8,739 nucleotides of DNA from positions 1 through 8,739 of the forward strand of contig JAPJMP010000232.1 in NCBI GenBank assembly GCA_026461645.1. Reading direction: 5' to 3'. Position 1 is the stretch's first letter; each line of letters begins with the position of its first letter. This stretch comes from Burkholderiales bacterium (GTDB lineage: Bacteria; Pseudomonadota; Gammaproteobacteria; Burkholderiales; UBA11063). The notes beneath the pieces are model-generated. The model did no database searches and was not told the origin of the DNA. It saw nothing but the letters and a program-made list of their open reading frames with translations. Below are positions 1 through 7,949 of this stretch, in pieces. Position numbers and translations under genes: made by a program.

Positions 1-32
1 GCAATAAATAGTCCCCAAATTTTTTTTGTCAC
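1..32 (-). CDS. 5' end of an unidentified gene, cut by the left edge
   Basis: A GTG codon at 32-30 opens a frame reading MTKKIWGLFIA to the window edge. A good Shine-Dalgarno sequence, AAAGGA (minus strand, 47-42), lies 9 bases upstream and overlaps the stop codon of the preceding PAP2 phosphatase gene. The two lysines followed by hydrophobic residues resemble the start of a membrane or exported protein, but only about ten codons are visible and no family can be named. Its position, 13 bases after the phosphatase stop, makes it the likely next member of the leftward operon. The main doubt is the very short visible length. Confidence 0.5.
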   Translation of the reverse strand, partial: MTKKIWGLFI

Positions 33-41
33 AACTAATAT

Positions 42-47
42 TCCTTT
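42..47 (-). promoter_or_regulatory. Shine-Dalgarno site overlapping the phosphatase stop codon
   Basis: AAAGGA on the minus strand shares two bases with the TAA stop at 48-46 and sits 9 bases before the GTG at 32. It is the strongest ribosome binding site seen in the leftward cluster. It decides the start of the truncated leftmost gene and suggests translational coupling to the phosphatase. Confidence 0.5.
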
Positions 48-693
48 ATTCTTTTCTTGGCCAATCAATTCTATTTACCATATAAATAATCAACTCGGAA
101 ACAATATAGATCAAAACACCACAAAGTACCACATCACTTAAATAATGTCCCCCTTGTAATATTCGCACTAAACCAATAAACATTCCAGCTGCTGAACCAA
201 TAATAATTGCTTTTTTACGCTTTAATGCCACTAAAAAAGGCACACCCAAAAAAAATCCAATTGAAGCATGCCCGCTAGGAAAACTATTATTATTGGGCAT
301 ATTAAATTGTGGTTGCCACACTGCCCTATATGTTTGGCCGTCGCGTAAAACTTGATATGGCCTAGGTCTACCCCAATGATTCTTAAAAATATAATTAACC
401 ATTAATCCAGGACCAAGTGCTAAACATAACAAAATAATTAAAGCATTTTTTCTGCTAATAGCATTTAACTTAAATAATTTTACGCCAATAATTCGCATTA
501 GCATAATGGAAATAATACTAGCTGTAATAAATGGCACAAACCGATAAATTGCTTGACACCAAAAGTGTGTTTCACCATAAAAACTTCTGGTAGTTTCATT
601 GTAGGCTAATTTAGCCACATACTGATCAAGTAACGGTGTCAATAATACAAAGCCAAATAACACCATGCCAAAAATCACAATTCTTTTAATCAT
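46..693 (-). CDS. PAP2-family membrane phosphatase, lipid A phosphatase (LpxF/LpxE)-like
   Basis: A 215-residue integral membrane protein of the type 2 phosphatidic acid phosphatase superfamily. All three signature motifs are present: KX6RP (K104 to R111-P112, within KNHWGRPRP), PSGH (139-142) and RX5H (R177 to H183, in VRILQGGHYLSD). The catalytic histidines H142 and H183 are retained. About five to six hydrophobic segments are visible, starting with an N-terminal one. Length, the NHWGRPRP block and the RILQGGHYLSDVVLCG block resemble, from memory, Francisella LpxF, which removes the lipid A 4'-phosphate on the periplasmic side of the inner membrane. Here the second motif is canonical SGH. 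The substrate is inferred; undecaprenyl-pyrophosphate or phosphatidylglycerophosphate phosphatase activity is an alternative. The ATG at 693 follows the upstream glycosyltransferase stop by 22 bases, with a modest AAGAGAT ribosome binding site. The neighbouring ArnT-like enzyme supports an envelope lipid role. Confidence 0.85.
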   Translation of the reverse strand: MIKRIVIFGMVLFGFVLLTPLLDQYVAKLAYNETTRSFYGETHFWCQAIYRFVPFITASIISIMLMRIIGVKLFKLNAISRKNALIILLCLALGPGLMVNYIFKNHWGRPRPYQVLRDGQTYRAVWQPQFNMPNNNSFPSGHASIGFFLGVPFLVALKRKKAIIIGSAAGMFIGLVRILQGGHYLSDVVLCGVLIYIVSELIIYMVNRIDWPRKE

Positions 694-715
694 TATTTTT
701 ATCTCTTATTAATAT

Positions 716-2572
716 TTATTGGACATCCGTATCTGTGTCATTCTCTGTTTCACTTGCACTTTCATTACTATGAACTACAATTTGTTTCTTACTATTTAAC
801 TTTAATTTTGCAACATAAATTAAAACTAATTGCTGCATATATTTATTTCGTTGCGCTAAACTAAATAAAGTGCTAATGTATTGATTTTGAGGAATCCACG
901 AAAAGGTATTCACTTTTTCACCAGTTTTAACTTTTGATTCAAGCATATTCCATTGATCTGAGTTTGTAACCAAATAGTACGGTGGGGATAATGCCAACAA
1001 TTGACTTTCATCGCTTATTCTTAAGTATGAATCATCCGCATGAAATTCAAGACTTGAATAATTTACCTTATAATCAACTAATGAAACTGGAACTTGTTGA
1101 TTTATAACTTGGGCAATATTATAACCAGCATCATAGCGTAAATATAATCTACCACCAATTAACATGAGTAAAATAAAAGCCAGACAAATCGAAAATACTG
1201 AGTAAACTATAGCTTTATTTAATCCTCGATTATTATTAAAAATTGCAAATAAGGCAATACAAATAATAGCTAAACCCATCATAAACACTAGCATCTTACC
1301 GTTAAATAGTAATAATGCTAGAATTAGTACAATACCACAAATTATATAGGATAAGAATATTTGAAAATAAAATACTGGATGTGTCACTACTCGAGTAGCT
1401 TTATTACAAATCCAAGCTGCGCAAATAATGCTGACAAAAGGAAATAAAATATTAGTATAATGGTCAAGTTGAAATTTGGTTAAACTAAATAAAATAAAGC
1501 TTGGAAAGATGCTACCGATTAAAAAAACATGTGTTCCTTTATTTTCTGCTACTTTGGGTAAATCTGAAGAGAAGCTAAAATCTTTAACAATACTCCAAAG
1601 TGCAACTACAGCAATAATACTCCATGGTAGAAACGCCCACAAAAAAGTATGAAGAAAATAAAAATAGCGCATAAAATCATAACCATGATGCCCGCTAACT
1701 ATTGGCCCGGTATCAAAAAACCGGCCAAATTGACTATCCCAAAAAAAGAATTTTATTCCGGATACATGCGTATGACCATAAATTATTTTTTCAGGATGCA
1801 GATCAAACTGCATATATAAACTAATAATTTCCGGTAAAATAAAAATAGCGATTAAAATCAAGGCTGCCGGTAATTTAATTTTTATGAATTTAACTAAATT
1901 ATGATTAAACAAAAGTAAACATATTAGCCCACTAAAAATTGGCAGCAGGACAAAGATACCTTTGGACATTATTGCTATTGCACTAAACACACATCCTTTA
2001 AATAATAGTGATATTGTTAATTGCTCCTGCTGCTGATACAACAACCAATAATAACAAGCAGGAATAATACTACCCAATAAAAAGGCTTCGGCACGTACAT
2101 CAATCGCAGACAACATTAAATGTAATGCTGATAAATAAATAATACTGGCGACTAATCCAACTTGATGGTTATAAAAATGTTTTGCTAATAAATAAGTATA
2201 TCTAACTCCTAAAAGGTTAAATATAAATCCTGGTAAAATATAGGCAAAGGTATTTATGCCAAAAATTTTGAAAGAAACAGCAGTAAGCCAAAATGGAAAA
2301 TGCGGTTTATCCAACCAATCTTGATGGGCAAAGGTTAAATTAATCCAATTGCCAGAGTTTAAAATCTCTTTCGCTACAACCGCATAAAAATTAGAATCAT
2401 TGCTACCTAAGATGGGAAAGCACAAGCCAAAAATATTAGTTAACAACGCAATTAATAATAAAAATTTTAGTAAGCTATTGCTTAATAACTCATTACTTAG
2501 TAATCTGTTCTTAAATGATTTACTTTCTATGAAAGTGTGATAATATAATTTTTCTTTAATAAATTTCAGCAT
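716..2572 (-). CDS. ArnT/PMT-type (GT39) membrane glycosyltransferase
   Basis: A large, multi-spanning hydrophobic protein (618 residues from this start) of the dolichyl-phosphate-mannose/ArnT superfamily, which moves a sugar from a polyprenyl-phosphate donor to lipid A or another periplasmic acceptor. After the first membrane helix comes the expected acidic periplasmic loop, GSNDSNFYAVVAKEI, with the candidate catalytic Asp at residue 59. Next are SGNWI and WLDKPHFPFW, which match the ArnT/PMT 'SGDW...EKPP.YYW' pattern, and a DVRAEAF segment where relatives carry a conserved Asp. A second large periplasmic loop contains a HHGYDFMRYFYFLHTF stretch ending in FLPWS. The last residues (SASETENDTDTDVQ) form an unusual acidic tail. 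A GTG at 2608 would add 12 residues but overlaps rnfB by 17 bases and lacks a ribosome site. The ATG at 2572, 19 bases after the rnfB stop, is preferred, though its ribosome site is also weak. Sugar and acceptor are unknown; the adjacent PAP2 phosphatase favours lipid A. Confidence 0.8.
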   Translation of the reverse strand: MLKFIKEKLYYHTFIESKSFKNRLLSNELLSNSLLKFLLLIALLTNIFGLCFPILGSNDSNFYAVVAKEILNSGNWINLTFAHQDWLDKPHFPFWLTAVSFKIFGINTFAYILPGFIFNLLGVRYTYLLAKHFYNHQVGLVASIIYLSALHLMLSAIDVRAEAFLLGSIIPACYYWLLYQQQEQLTISLLFKGCVFSAIAIMSKGIFVLLPIFSGLICLLLFNHNLVKFIKIKLPAALILIAIFILPEIISLYMQFDLHPEKIIYGHTHVSGIKFFFWDSQFGRFFDTGPIVSGHHGYDFMRYFYFLHTFLWAFLPWSIIAVVALWSIVKDFSFSSDLPKVAENKGTHVFLIGSIFPSFILFSLTKFQLDHYTNILFPFVSIICAAWICNKATRVVTHPVFYFQIFLSYIICGIVLILALLLFNGKMLVFMMGLAIICIALFAIFNNNRGLNKAIVYSVFSICLAFILLMLIGGRLYLRYDAGYNIAQVINQQVPVSLVDYKVNYSSLEFHADDSYLRISDESQLLALSPPYYLVTNSDQWNMLESKVKTGEKVNTFSWIPQNQYISTLFSLAQRNKYMQQLVLIYVAKLKLNSKKQIVVHSNESASETENDTDTDVQ

Positions 2573-2591
2573 ATATTTTTCAGCAGCAATT

Positions 2592-3128
2592 TTAATTTTT
2601 ATTCTCACGAATTCGTTTTAATCTTGCTTCGCGCTCCTTTAATTCGATTTGCTTGCGTAAGTTACGGTTATCAAACCTCTGTTTTGCTGCCTGAGCTTGT
2701 GCTTTAGACCAATTGTCATCAACTGCATCTACCATAATTATACAATCTACTGGACAGGCCGGCAGACATAAATCACAACCTGTACAATAATCCTCAATCA
2801 CCGTATGCATCATTTTATTAGCACCAACAATAGCATCTACTGGACATGCTTTTATACACAAAGTACAACCAATGCAATCTTCTTCCTTAATTATTGCAAT
2901 TTGCCGTGGTTTAATACTACCGTTTTCAGGGTTAAGGGCTTTAACCGATTTATTTAATAATGTTGCCAATTGCTTAATTACCAAATCTCCACCTGGAGGA
3001 CATTGATTGATATCTGCAGTATTTTGTGCTACTGCTGTAGCATATTCATTGCAATTAGGATAGCCACATCTAGTACATTGTGTTTGTGGCAAAATTTCAT
3101 TAATTTCTTCGATTAAATCTTTAAGCAT
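2592..3128 (-). CDS. rnfB: RnfB-like soluble ferredoxin (electron transport complex subunit B family)
   Basis: A 178-residue iron-sulfur protein. Residues 1-47 form the RnfB-type 4Fe-4S domain with C18, C21, C26 and C43 (CTRCGYPNC followed by QCPPGG). Residues 85-125 carry two classic ferredoxin motifs, [12 protein letters not shown] (85-96) and [12 protein letters not shown] (115-126), so up to three [4Fe-4S] clusters are expected. The final 35 residues are highly charged and probably helical. Membrane-bound RnfB/RsxB starts with a transmembrane helix; this protein has none and begins directly in the Fe-S domain, like the stand-alone soluble forms common in betaproteobacteria. No rnfA, C, D, G or E gene is in the window, so membership of a full Rnf/Rsx pump is not shown. 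The ATG at 3128 overlaps the end of the upstream unknown gene by 8 bases, suggesting coupled translation. Family assignment is firm; the electron partner is unknown. Confidence 0.9.
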   Translation of the reverse strand: MLKDLIEEINEILPQTQCTRCGYPNCNEYATAVAQNTADINQCPPGGDLVIKQLATLLNKSVKALNPENGSIKPRQIAIIKEEDCIGCTLCIKACPVDAIVGANKMMHTVIEDYCTGCDLCLPACPVDCIIMVDAVDDNWSKAQAQAAKQRFDNRNLRKQIELKEREARLKRIRENKN

Positions 3129-4095
3129 ATTTTATCTCAACCCCGATATCGTTTAGTAAGTCGGTAATTATTTTTAATATTTGATTAAAATCATCAACCC
3201 GATTAAGTGTCCACAGCGACTCTTCTTTCAGGTCACTTTCGGTTTGCGTTTTAATTATTATTTTAATTGCTTCATCAGTATTGCTAATTACAGCAATAGG
3301 AGTTAAATTTTTAGTTCTAATCTGTTTAACAATATTACTAAATGCAACTGACAACGCTATCTCTAAACGATACTGATTGCCACATTGAGCGGCATTAGAT
3401 AAGGCAACTGGTTGATAACAAATTGGGAAAAAGGTCACATTAGGTATATTTAGTTGTTGATGAATTAGTTGTGTTAGTTTTAGTAAATTTTGTTGTAAAT
3501 TTTGATAGTCAATACTCAATTGTTTAGAATTGCTAACAATGGCACCAACCAAATAGCGCAAAAAAACTCCTTCATTTAGAGTATCAATTACATTACCCTC
3601 TACCTTTATTGGTAACCATAAGCTGGATTTGTTGATATTGCGCGACCAATAAAAAATTTGTGATGGTTTAAATGATGCGATAGTTTGATAATCAAGTAAT
3701 TTCCCTGAAATAAAAAAATCTGTATCCTTGGAAACAATTTGCTGTTGATAAAAAAAATCATTTAAAACAGTTACCTCAATTTGTCCTTGCAATTGTTGTT
3801 GCTGTTTACTGCCTGCTACAATAACTATAGGAATAGTAAATAATTGAGTGAAACAGTTATTTAGATTAAACACCTCGGCATCATTAATCACACGATTTAA
3901 AGACTGCCAAATACTAAAACTTACTTTATGGCTTGGTGCTAAATTTATTGCCACATTTATTGCTTCATCCTTTTGCTCCTGCAATAGTTTAGCTATGGTA
4001 GCATCTAGTATGGTATCTTGCGCCGATAGCGCCAAATTAATTAATAAATTAGTTTGGGGGAAATCTGCAGTATAACAACGCGGATCATTTAGCAT
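3121..4095 (-). CDS. Uncharacterised 324-residue protein, first gene of the leftward operon
   Basis: I do not recognise this protein. From the ATG at 4095 it has 324 residues, no evident signal peptide, no clear transmembrane helix and no P-loop or metal motif. It is rich in Q, N, I and L. A glutamine run (KQQQQLQGQ) lies near residue 100, after a hydrophobic strand-like TIPIVIVAG, and the second half alternates helices and strands. The pattern suggests a soluble cytoplasmic protein with alpha/beta character. A TTG at 4119 would extend it by 8 residues, but it is a rarer start and has no better ribosome site, so the ATG is preferred. It is the promoter-proximal gene of the cluster and its stop overlaps the rnfB start by 8 bases. 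That implies coupled translation and possibly a job related to the RnfB-like ferredoxin; this is inference from position only. Confidence 0.8.
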   Translation of the reverse strand: MLNDPRCYTADFPQTNLLINLALSAQDTILDATIAKLLQEQKDEAINVAINLAPSHKVSFSIWQSLNRVINDAEVFNLNNCFTQLFTIPIVIVAGSKQQQQLQGQIEVTVLNDFFYQQQIVSKDTDFFISGKLLDYQTIASFKPSQIFYWSRNINKSSLWLPIKVEGNVIDTLNEGVFLRYLVGAIVSNSKQLSIDYQNLQQNLLKLTQLIHQQLNIPNVTFFPICYQPVALSNAAQCGNQYRLEIALSVAFSNIVKQIRTKNLTPIAVISNTDEAIKIIIKTQTESDLKEESLWTLNRVDDFNQILKIITDLLNDIGVEIKYA

Positions 4096-4116
4096 CTTAT
4101 ATAATAACCCTGATAA

Positions 4117-4152
4117 CAAAAAATCATATTTTTAAAAACTAAATAAGGTAAA
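4117..4152 (-). promoter_or_regulatory. Candidate sigma-70 promoter for the leftward operon
   Basis: On the minus strand, TATGAT (4128-4123; five of six matches to the -10 consensus) is preceded, 18 bases upstream, by TTTACC (4152-4147; four of six matches to the -35 consensus). Transcription would begin near 4116, leaving a leader of about 20 bases before the ATG at 4095. The surrounding DNA is so AT-rich that chance matches are common. Confidence 0.4.
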
Positions 4153-4154
4153 AT
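4149..4154 (+). promoter_or_regulatory. Weak candidate -10 element for the zapE-pepN-elbB operon
   Basis: TAAAAT lies about 30 bases before the zapE ATG, in the only intergenic space upstream of the rightward cluster. No convincing -35 hexamer sits 16-18 bases upstream (the best there is AT-only sequence). It also overlaps the -35 candidate of the divergent promoter. The 90-base gap must hold both promoters if both clusters start here. Confidence 0.22.
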
Positions 4155-4185
4155 TACTCTTCAATTTAGTAAAGTAAAAGTAAAA

Positions 4186-5241
4186 ATGAATATACTTGAA
4201 AGCTGGTACCAAGCCCAAGTTCAAAAGAAATCTCTCGAATTTGATGCTGGTCAAATCTATATTTTACAACAACTAGACCAATTTATAAATAATTTTAATA
4301 AAAGTTGTCGAGTTTTATCCTGGATTAAAAAACCCAAGCACAACGGTTATTATATTTATGGTACAGTTGGTGCTGGTAAATCTATGATTATGAATGAATT
4401 GTTTAATGTTTTTCCCACAGATAATAAATTAAGAATTCATTTTCATGAATTTATGGAACAAATTCATCAGCAGCTATCCCATTTAAAAGCGGTTAACAAC
4501 CCATTAGCTGTTGTTGCTAAAAATTTACGCAAACAATATCAAATAATATTTTTAGATGAAATGACAGTTAATGATATTGCTTCAGCTATGATTTTAAAAA
4601 ATTTATTTAGCTCTTTGTTTGCTCAGCAAATTTATATTGTAACCACATCCAATAATCATCCGCGAGACCTTTATGCAAATGGTTTAATGCGTGAACGTTT
4701 TATTCCGGCAATTGAATTATTGCAACAAAAATTGCAAGTTTTAGCCTTAAATGGTCAAAGTGATTATCGTCTTCGTTTTAACTCAAATAGCAAACTAATT
4801 TTAATTAATGAACCACAAGCAAATATAATGTTAGAAGATATTTTTAATAAGGTCAATAATTATTTGCCGTGCAATGTAAATAAAACCATTACTATTTTAC
4901 ACCGCGATATTCCCTACATCAAAATGGGTGGTGATATCATTTGGTTTGATTTTAAAGTAATTTGTGGTGATAAAAGAAGTCAGTTAGATTATATTGATTT
5001 AGTCAAACAATTTAAATGGTTTATTTTAAGTAATATTTATGCACTAAATGATAAAGAAAATGATTGCGCCAGACGTTTAACTTGGTTAATAGATATATTA
5101 TATGATCATAATTGTAAGGTTTCAATTTCATCTAGTGTTGCAATTAAAGAAATATATTCGGCTGGGACTTTAATTGCTGAATTTGCTCGAACAATTAGCC
5201 GTCTTCAAGAAATGGCAACTAGCGAATACTTAAACAAATAA
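4186..5241 (+). CDS. zapE: Cell division protein ZapE (AFG1-like P-loop ATPase)
   Basis: A 351-residue cytoplasmic ATPase of the AFG1/ZapE family; in Escherichia coli ZapE interacts with FtsZ and influences Z-ring constriction. Visible in order: Walker A GTVGAGKS (59-66), the family-typical HFHEFMEQIHQQL block, Walker B IIFLDE (D124-E125), a TTSN sensor-like motif (153-156) followed by HPRDLYANGLMRERFIPAI, where the family reads 'P..LY..GLQR.RFLPAI', and a YRLRF segment. Length is close to the E. coli protein (about 375). The C-terminal half is more divergent but keeps family features such as IWFDF. The ATG at 4186 fits the family N-terminus and no other Met occurs before the Walker A region. 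There is no clear Shine-Dalgarno sequence (AGTAAAAGTAAAA precedes it). It is the first gene of a rightward cluster, 21 bases before pepN. Identification is confident. Confidence 0.92.
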   Translation: MNILESWYQAQVQKKSLEFDAGQIYILQQLDQFINNFNKSCRVLSWIKKPKHNGYYIYGTVGAGKSMIMNELFNVFPTDNKLRIHFHEFMEQIHQQLSHLKAVNNPLAVVAKNLRKQYQIIFLDEMTVNDIASAMILKNLFSSLFAQQIYIVTTSNNHPRDLYANGLMRERFIPAIELLQQKLQVLALNGQSDYRLRFNSNSKLILINEPQANIMLEDIFNKVNNYLPCNVNKTITILHRDIPYIKMGGDIIWFDFKVICGDKRSQLDYIDLVKQFKWFILSNIYALNDKENDCARRLTWLIDILYDHNCKVSISSSVAIKEIYSAGTLIAEFARTISRLQEMATSEYLNK

Positions 5242-5262
5242 TATTTTTATGGGAAGCAATAA

Positions 5263-7934
5263 ATGACAAAAACAGTCAAATACTTAAAGGATTATCAACA
5301 ACCTAACTTCTGGATTGAAAGTGTCAATTTAATCTTTAATATCAAAGAAGATCAAAGCGTTGAAGTTACATCTGATGCAATTTACTATAAAAACCCTAAT
5401 ACCACAGCTAATACTCTAACCTTAGATGGCAACGCTCAATTACTCGCAATTAAGCTTGATAATAATACTTTAAGTAGCAATTCTTATCAATTAAATGCTG
5501 CCGGACTGACTTTAACTAATTTACCCAATAAGTTTAAATTAAACATTGTAACTCAATTGTACCCATGGAACAATAAATCATGTATGGGATTATTTGCTGC
5601 AAATAACAACTTATTTACTCAATGCGAACCAGAGGGATTTAGATCAATCACTTATTTTTTAGATCGTCCAGATGTATTAACCAAATACACTACAACCATT
5701 ATTTGTCAAGATAAATTATATAATTCACTCCTATCCAATGGCAATAAAATTTCAAATGAAATTAAAATTATTAATGATATCGCTTATCGGTATGTTGTTT
5801 GGCACGATCCCTTTAAAAAACCAAGTTATTTATTTGCTTTAGTTGTATCTAATTTATCTAAAATTGAAGACAGCTATATAACCAAATCTGGCAAACCAGT
5901 TAAACTCGAAATTTTTGCTGATAATGATGTCATTAATGATTGTCATCACGCTATGCATTCTTTGAAACGTGCATTAAAATGGGATGAAGAGCGCTTTAAT
6001 CTTGAATATGATTTAAATAATTTTATGATAGTTGCTACTAATGATTTTAATATGGGAGCAATGGAAAATAAAAGTTTAAATATTTTTAATGCTAAATATA
6101 TTGTAGCCAATAAAAATACTGCCACAGATACTGACTTTTTAAATGTTGAGTCGGTAGTTGGCCATGAATACTTTCATAATTGGACTGGAAATCGTGTAAC
6201 TTGCCGCGATTGGTTTCAGTTATCTTTAAAAGAAGGCTTAACCGTTTTTCGCGACCAAGAATTTTCCTCAGATTTGCATAATCGCTCTGTTGAAAGAATT
6301 TTTGAAGTAAAAGATTTAGTCCAACATCAATTTCCTGAAGATGCTGGGCCTTTGGCTCATTCAGTGCGACCAGAATCTTATTTAGAAATTAATAATTTTT
6401 ATACTAACACTGTTTATAATAAAGGTGCAGAAGTTGTACGCATGTACCAAACTATTCTTGGCAAAGATGGATTTAATCGTGGCTTGGCCTTATATCTGGC
6501 AAAACATGATGGTAGCGCTGCAACTTGCGAAGATTTTTGCCAAGCCATGATCGATGCCAATGGCGTTGATTTAAACCAATTTATGTTATGGTATTCTCAA
6601 GCTGGAACTCCACATTTAACCATTAAAGAAACCTATGATAGTTTAAATCATGAATATCATTTAACTATTACGCAACAAATAGCTGCGACACCAAATCAAC
6701 CAGAAAAAAAACCAATGTTAATTCCGCTTAAAATGGGGCTTCTATCTTCCAGTGGGCATGAATTAATCGACATCAAACCTGAACAAGGACAATATATCAA
6801 GCATGAAGATGGTGTAGTATTATTAGTAACAGATACAACTAATAAATTTGTTTTTAAAAATATTAAACATAAACCCACGCCTTCACTATTACGCGATTTT
6901 TCAGCTCCGGTTAAAGTTGATTTTAAATTAAATGCAAATGAGCGTTTGCTGTTGATCAATCATGATAATAATGAATTTAATCGTTATTATCAGTACAACA
7001 AATTTTTCAAGATAAAATCATTGAATTATATAATAAACTGCACAATAAAAATTCATTAATTATTGAGGATAATCAGTTTTTTACCACCTGCAAAAATTTA
7101 TTAGACAATCCTAATTTAGAACCAGCATTTAGAGCTATATGTTTTTCTTTACCTAGTTTTTCTGAAATGTTAACTGTGATTAAAAATGTTCAGCCTCATA
7201 TATTAAGTAAAGCAATTGATTCAATCAAGCATCAACTTGGCACAGTTCTTTTTGATAGTTGGTTGGAACAATATAATTTATGTCTATCTAGCAATAATAC
7301 TTATGATTTTAGACATTTTGGCAAACGGTCACTTAAAAATATTGCCTTAAGCTATATTTTAAACTCTCTAGCAACTAAACTTAATAACCCGCATAGTTTA
7401 CAACTTTTTGAAACTCTGGCTTTAGGACAATACAATAACTCGAATAATATGACCGACAGTTTTGCGGTAATTAGTGCCACTATTGATATTAATACCCCGA
7501 TTCGTACACAATTGCTTGATGCCTTTTATCAACAATGGCAAAATCATGAATTGGTTATAGATACATGGTTTGCCATACAAGCACTAAGTGATTTAGCCAC
7601 AATAGATCAATTGGAAAAATTAATGGTAAATAAAGCTTTTATTGCTACTAATCCAAATAAAATATATTCATTATTAGGCGCATTTAGTCGAAACTGTAAT
7701 ATCTTTCATTCGATGGACGGTTATTCATTTTTGACTGATAAAATTATTTCTATTGATAAATTTAATCCAAGCGTTGCTAGCAGACTAACTTCTGGATTTA
7801 ACTCTACAGTATATTTAGCAGATAATTATAAGAAATTAGCTAAAGTATGTTTAAATAGAATCTTGGAACAAGCAAATATTTCTAACGCTGTTTATGAAAT
7901 TGCACAAAAAATTAACACCGGTTTAAAATTTTAA
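5263..7934 (+). pseudogene. pepN: Aminopeptidase N (M1 alanyl aminopeptidase), interrupted by a frameshift
   Basis: PepN is a cytoplasmic zinc exopeptidase that removes N-terminal residues from peptides. The first frame (5263-7059, 598 residues) holds the substrate-binding GAMEN (265-269), the zinc site HEYFH (301-305) with E324 in SLKEGLTVF, and the catalytic-type Tyr Y385 in VYNKGAEV; all match E. coli PepN with a four-residue offset. After about residue 580 the reading is foreign (KIKSLNYII) and stops at 7057-7059. Homology resumes in the frame one base back, from about 7002 (QDKIIELYNK), through LEPAFRAICFSLPSFSEM and NNMTDSFA to NPNKIYSLLGAF, ending at 7934. A one-base loss, most simply in the TTTTT run at 7003-7007, explains it; restoring one base gives about 890 residues (E. 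coli 870). The break falls early in the C-terminal helical domain. The start has GGGAAG 6 bases upstream. A true pseudogene, a sequencing error and recoding cannot be separated here. Confidence 0.9.
7003..7007 (+). other. Probable site of the pepN frameshift (T5 run)
   Basis: The codons AAC AAA TTT TTC AAG are in the N-terminal pepN frame; adding one T gives AAC AAA TTT TTT CAA GAT, which joins the two homologous parts without loss. Stops limit the switch to between 6981 (after a TAA at 6978-6980 in the downstream frame) and 7056 (before the TAA of the first frame). The T run is the most likely place, being the junction of the two homologous readings and preceded by AAA. Confidence 0.6.
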
Positions 7935-7949
7935 TATGGAGTACTTAAT

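Noticed and set aside
2573..2608. GTG start at 2608 for the glycosyltransferase
   Set aside because: It would overlap rnfB by 17 bases and has no ribosome site; the added residues are charged and non-homologous. The ATG at 2572 is more economical, though not proven.
3848..4075. Plus-strand open frame of 75 codons opposite the unknown 324-residue gene
   Set aside because: It lies wholly antisense to a longer coding frame that fits the operon layout, and its Cys/Ser-rich translation resembles no protein.
4096..4119. TTG start at 4119 for the unknown 324-residue protein
   Set aside because: TTG is a rare start, it has no Shine-Dalgarno sequence, and it would sit at or upstream of the transcription start predicted from the best promoter candidate.
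6696..6959. Minus-strand open frame of 87 codons inside pepN
   Set aside because: It is antisense to a region that aligns clearly with PepN, including the FSAPVKVDF block, so it is a shadow frame.
7000..7009. Programmed -1 ribosomal frameshift in pepN
   Set aside because: The AAA TTT TTC context does not allow full re-pairing of the P-site tRNA after slipping, I see no evident downstream stimulatory hairpin, and PepN is not known to be recoded; mutation or sequencing error is simpler.
7167..7934. An independent 255-residue gene starting at 7167
   Set aside because: Its sequence is the PepN C-terminal domain, homology continues upstream of the ATG in the same frame to about 7002, and there is no ribosome site before the ATG.
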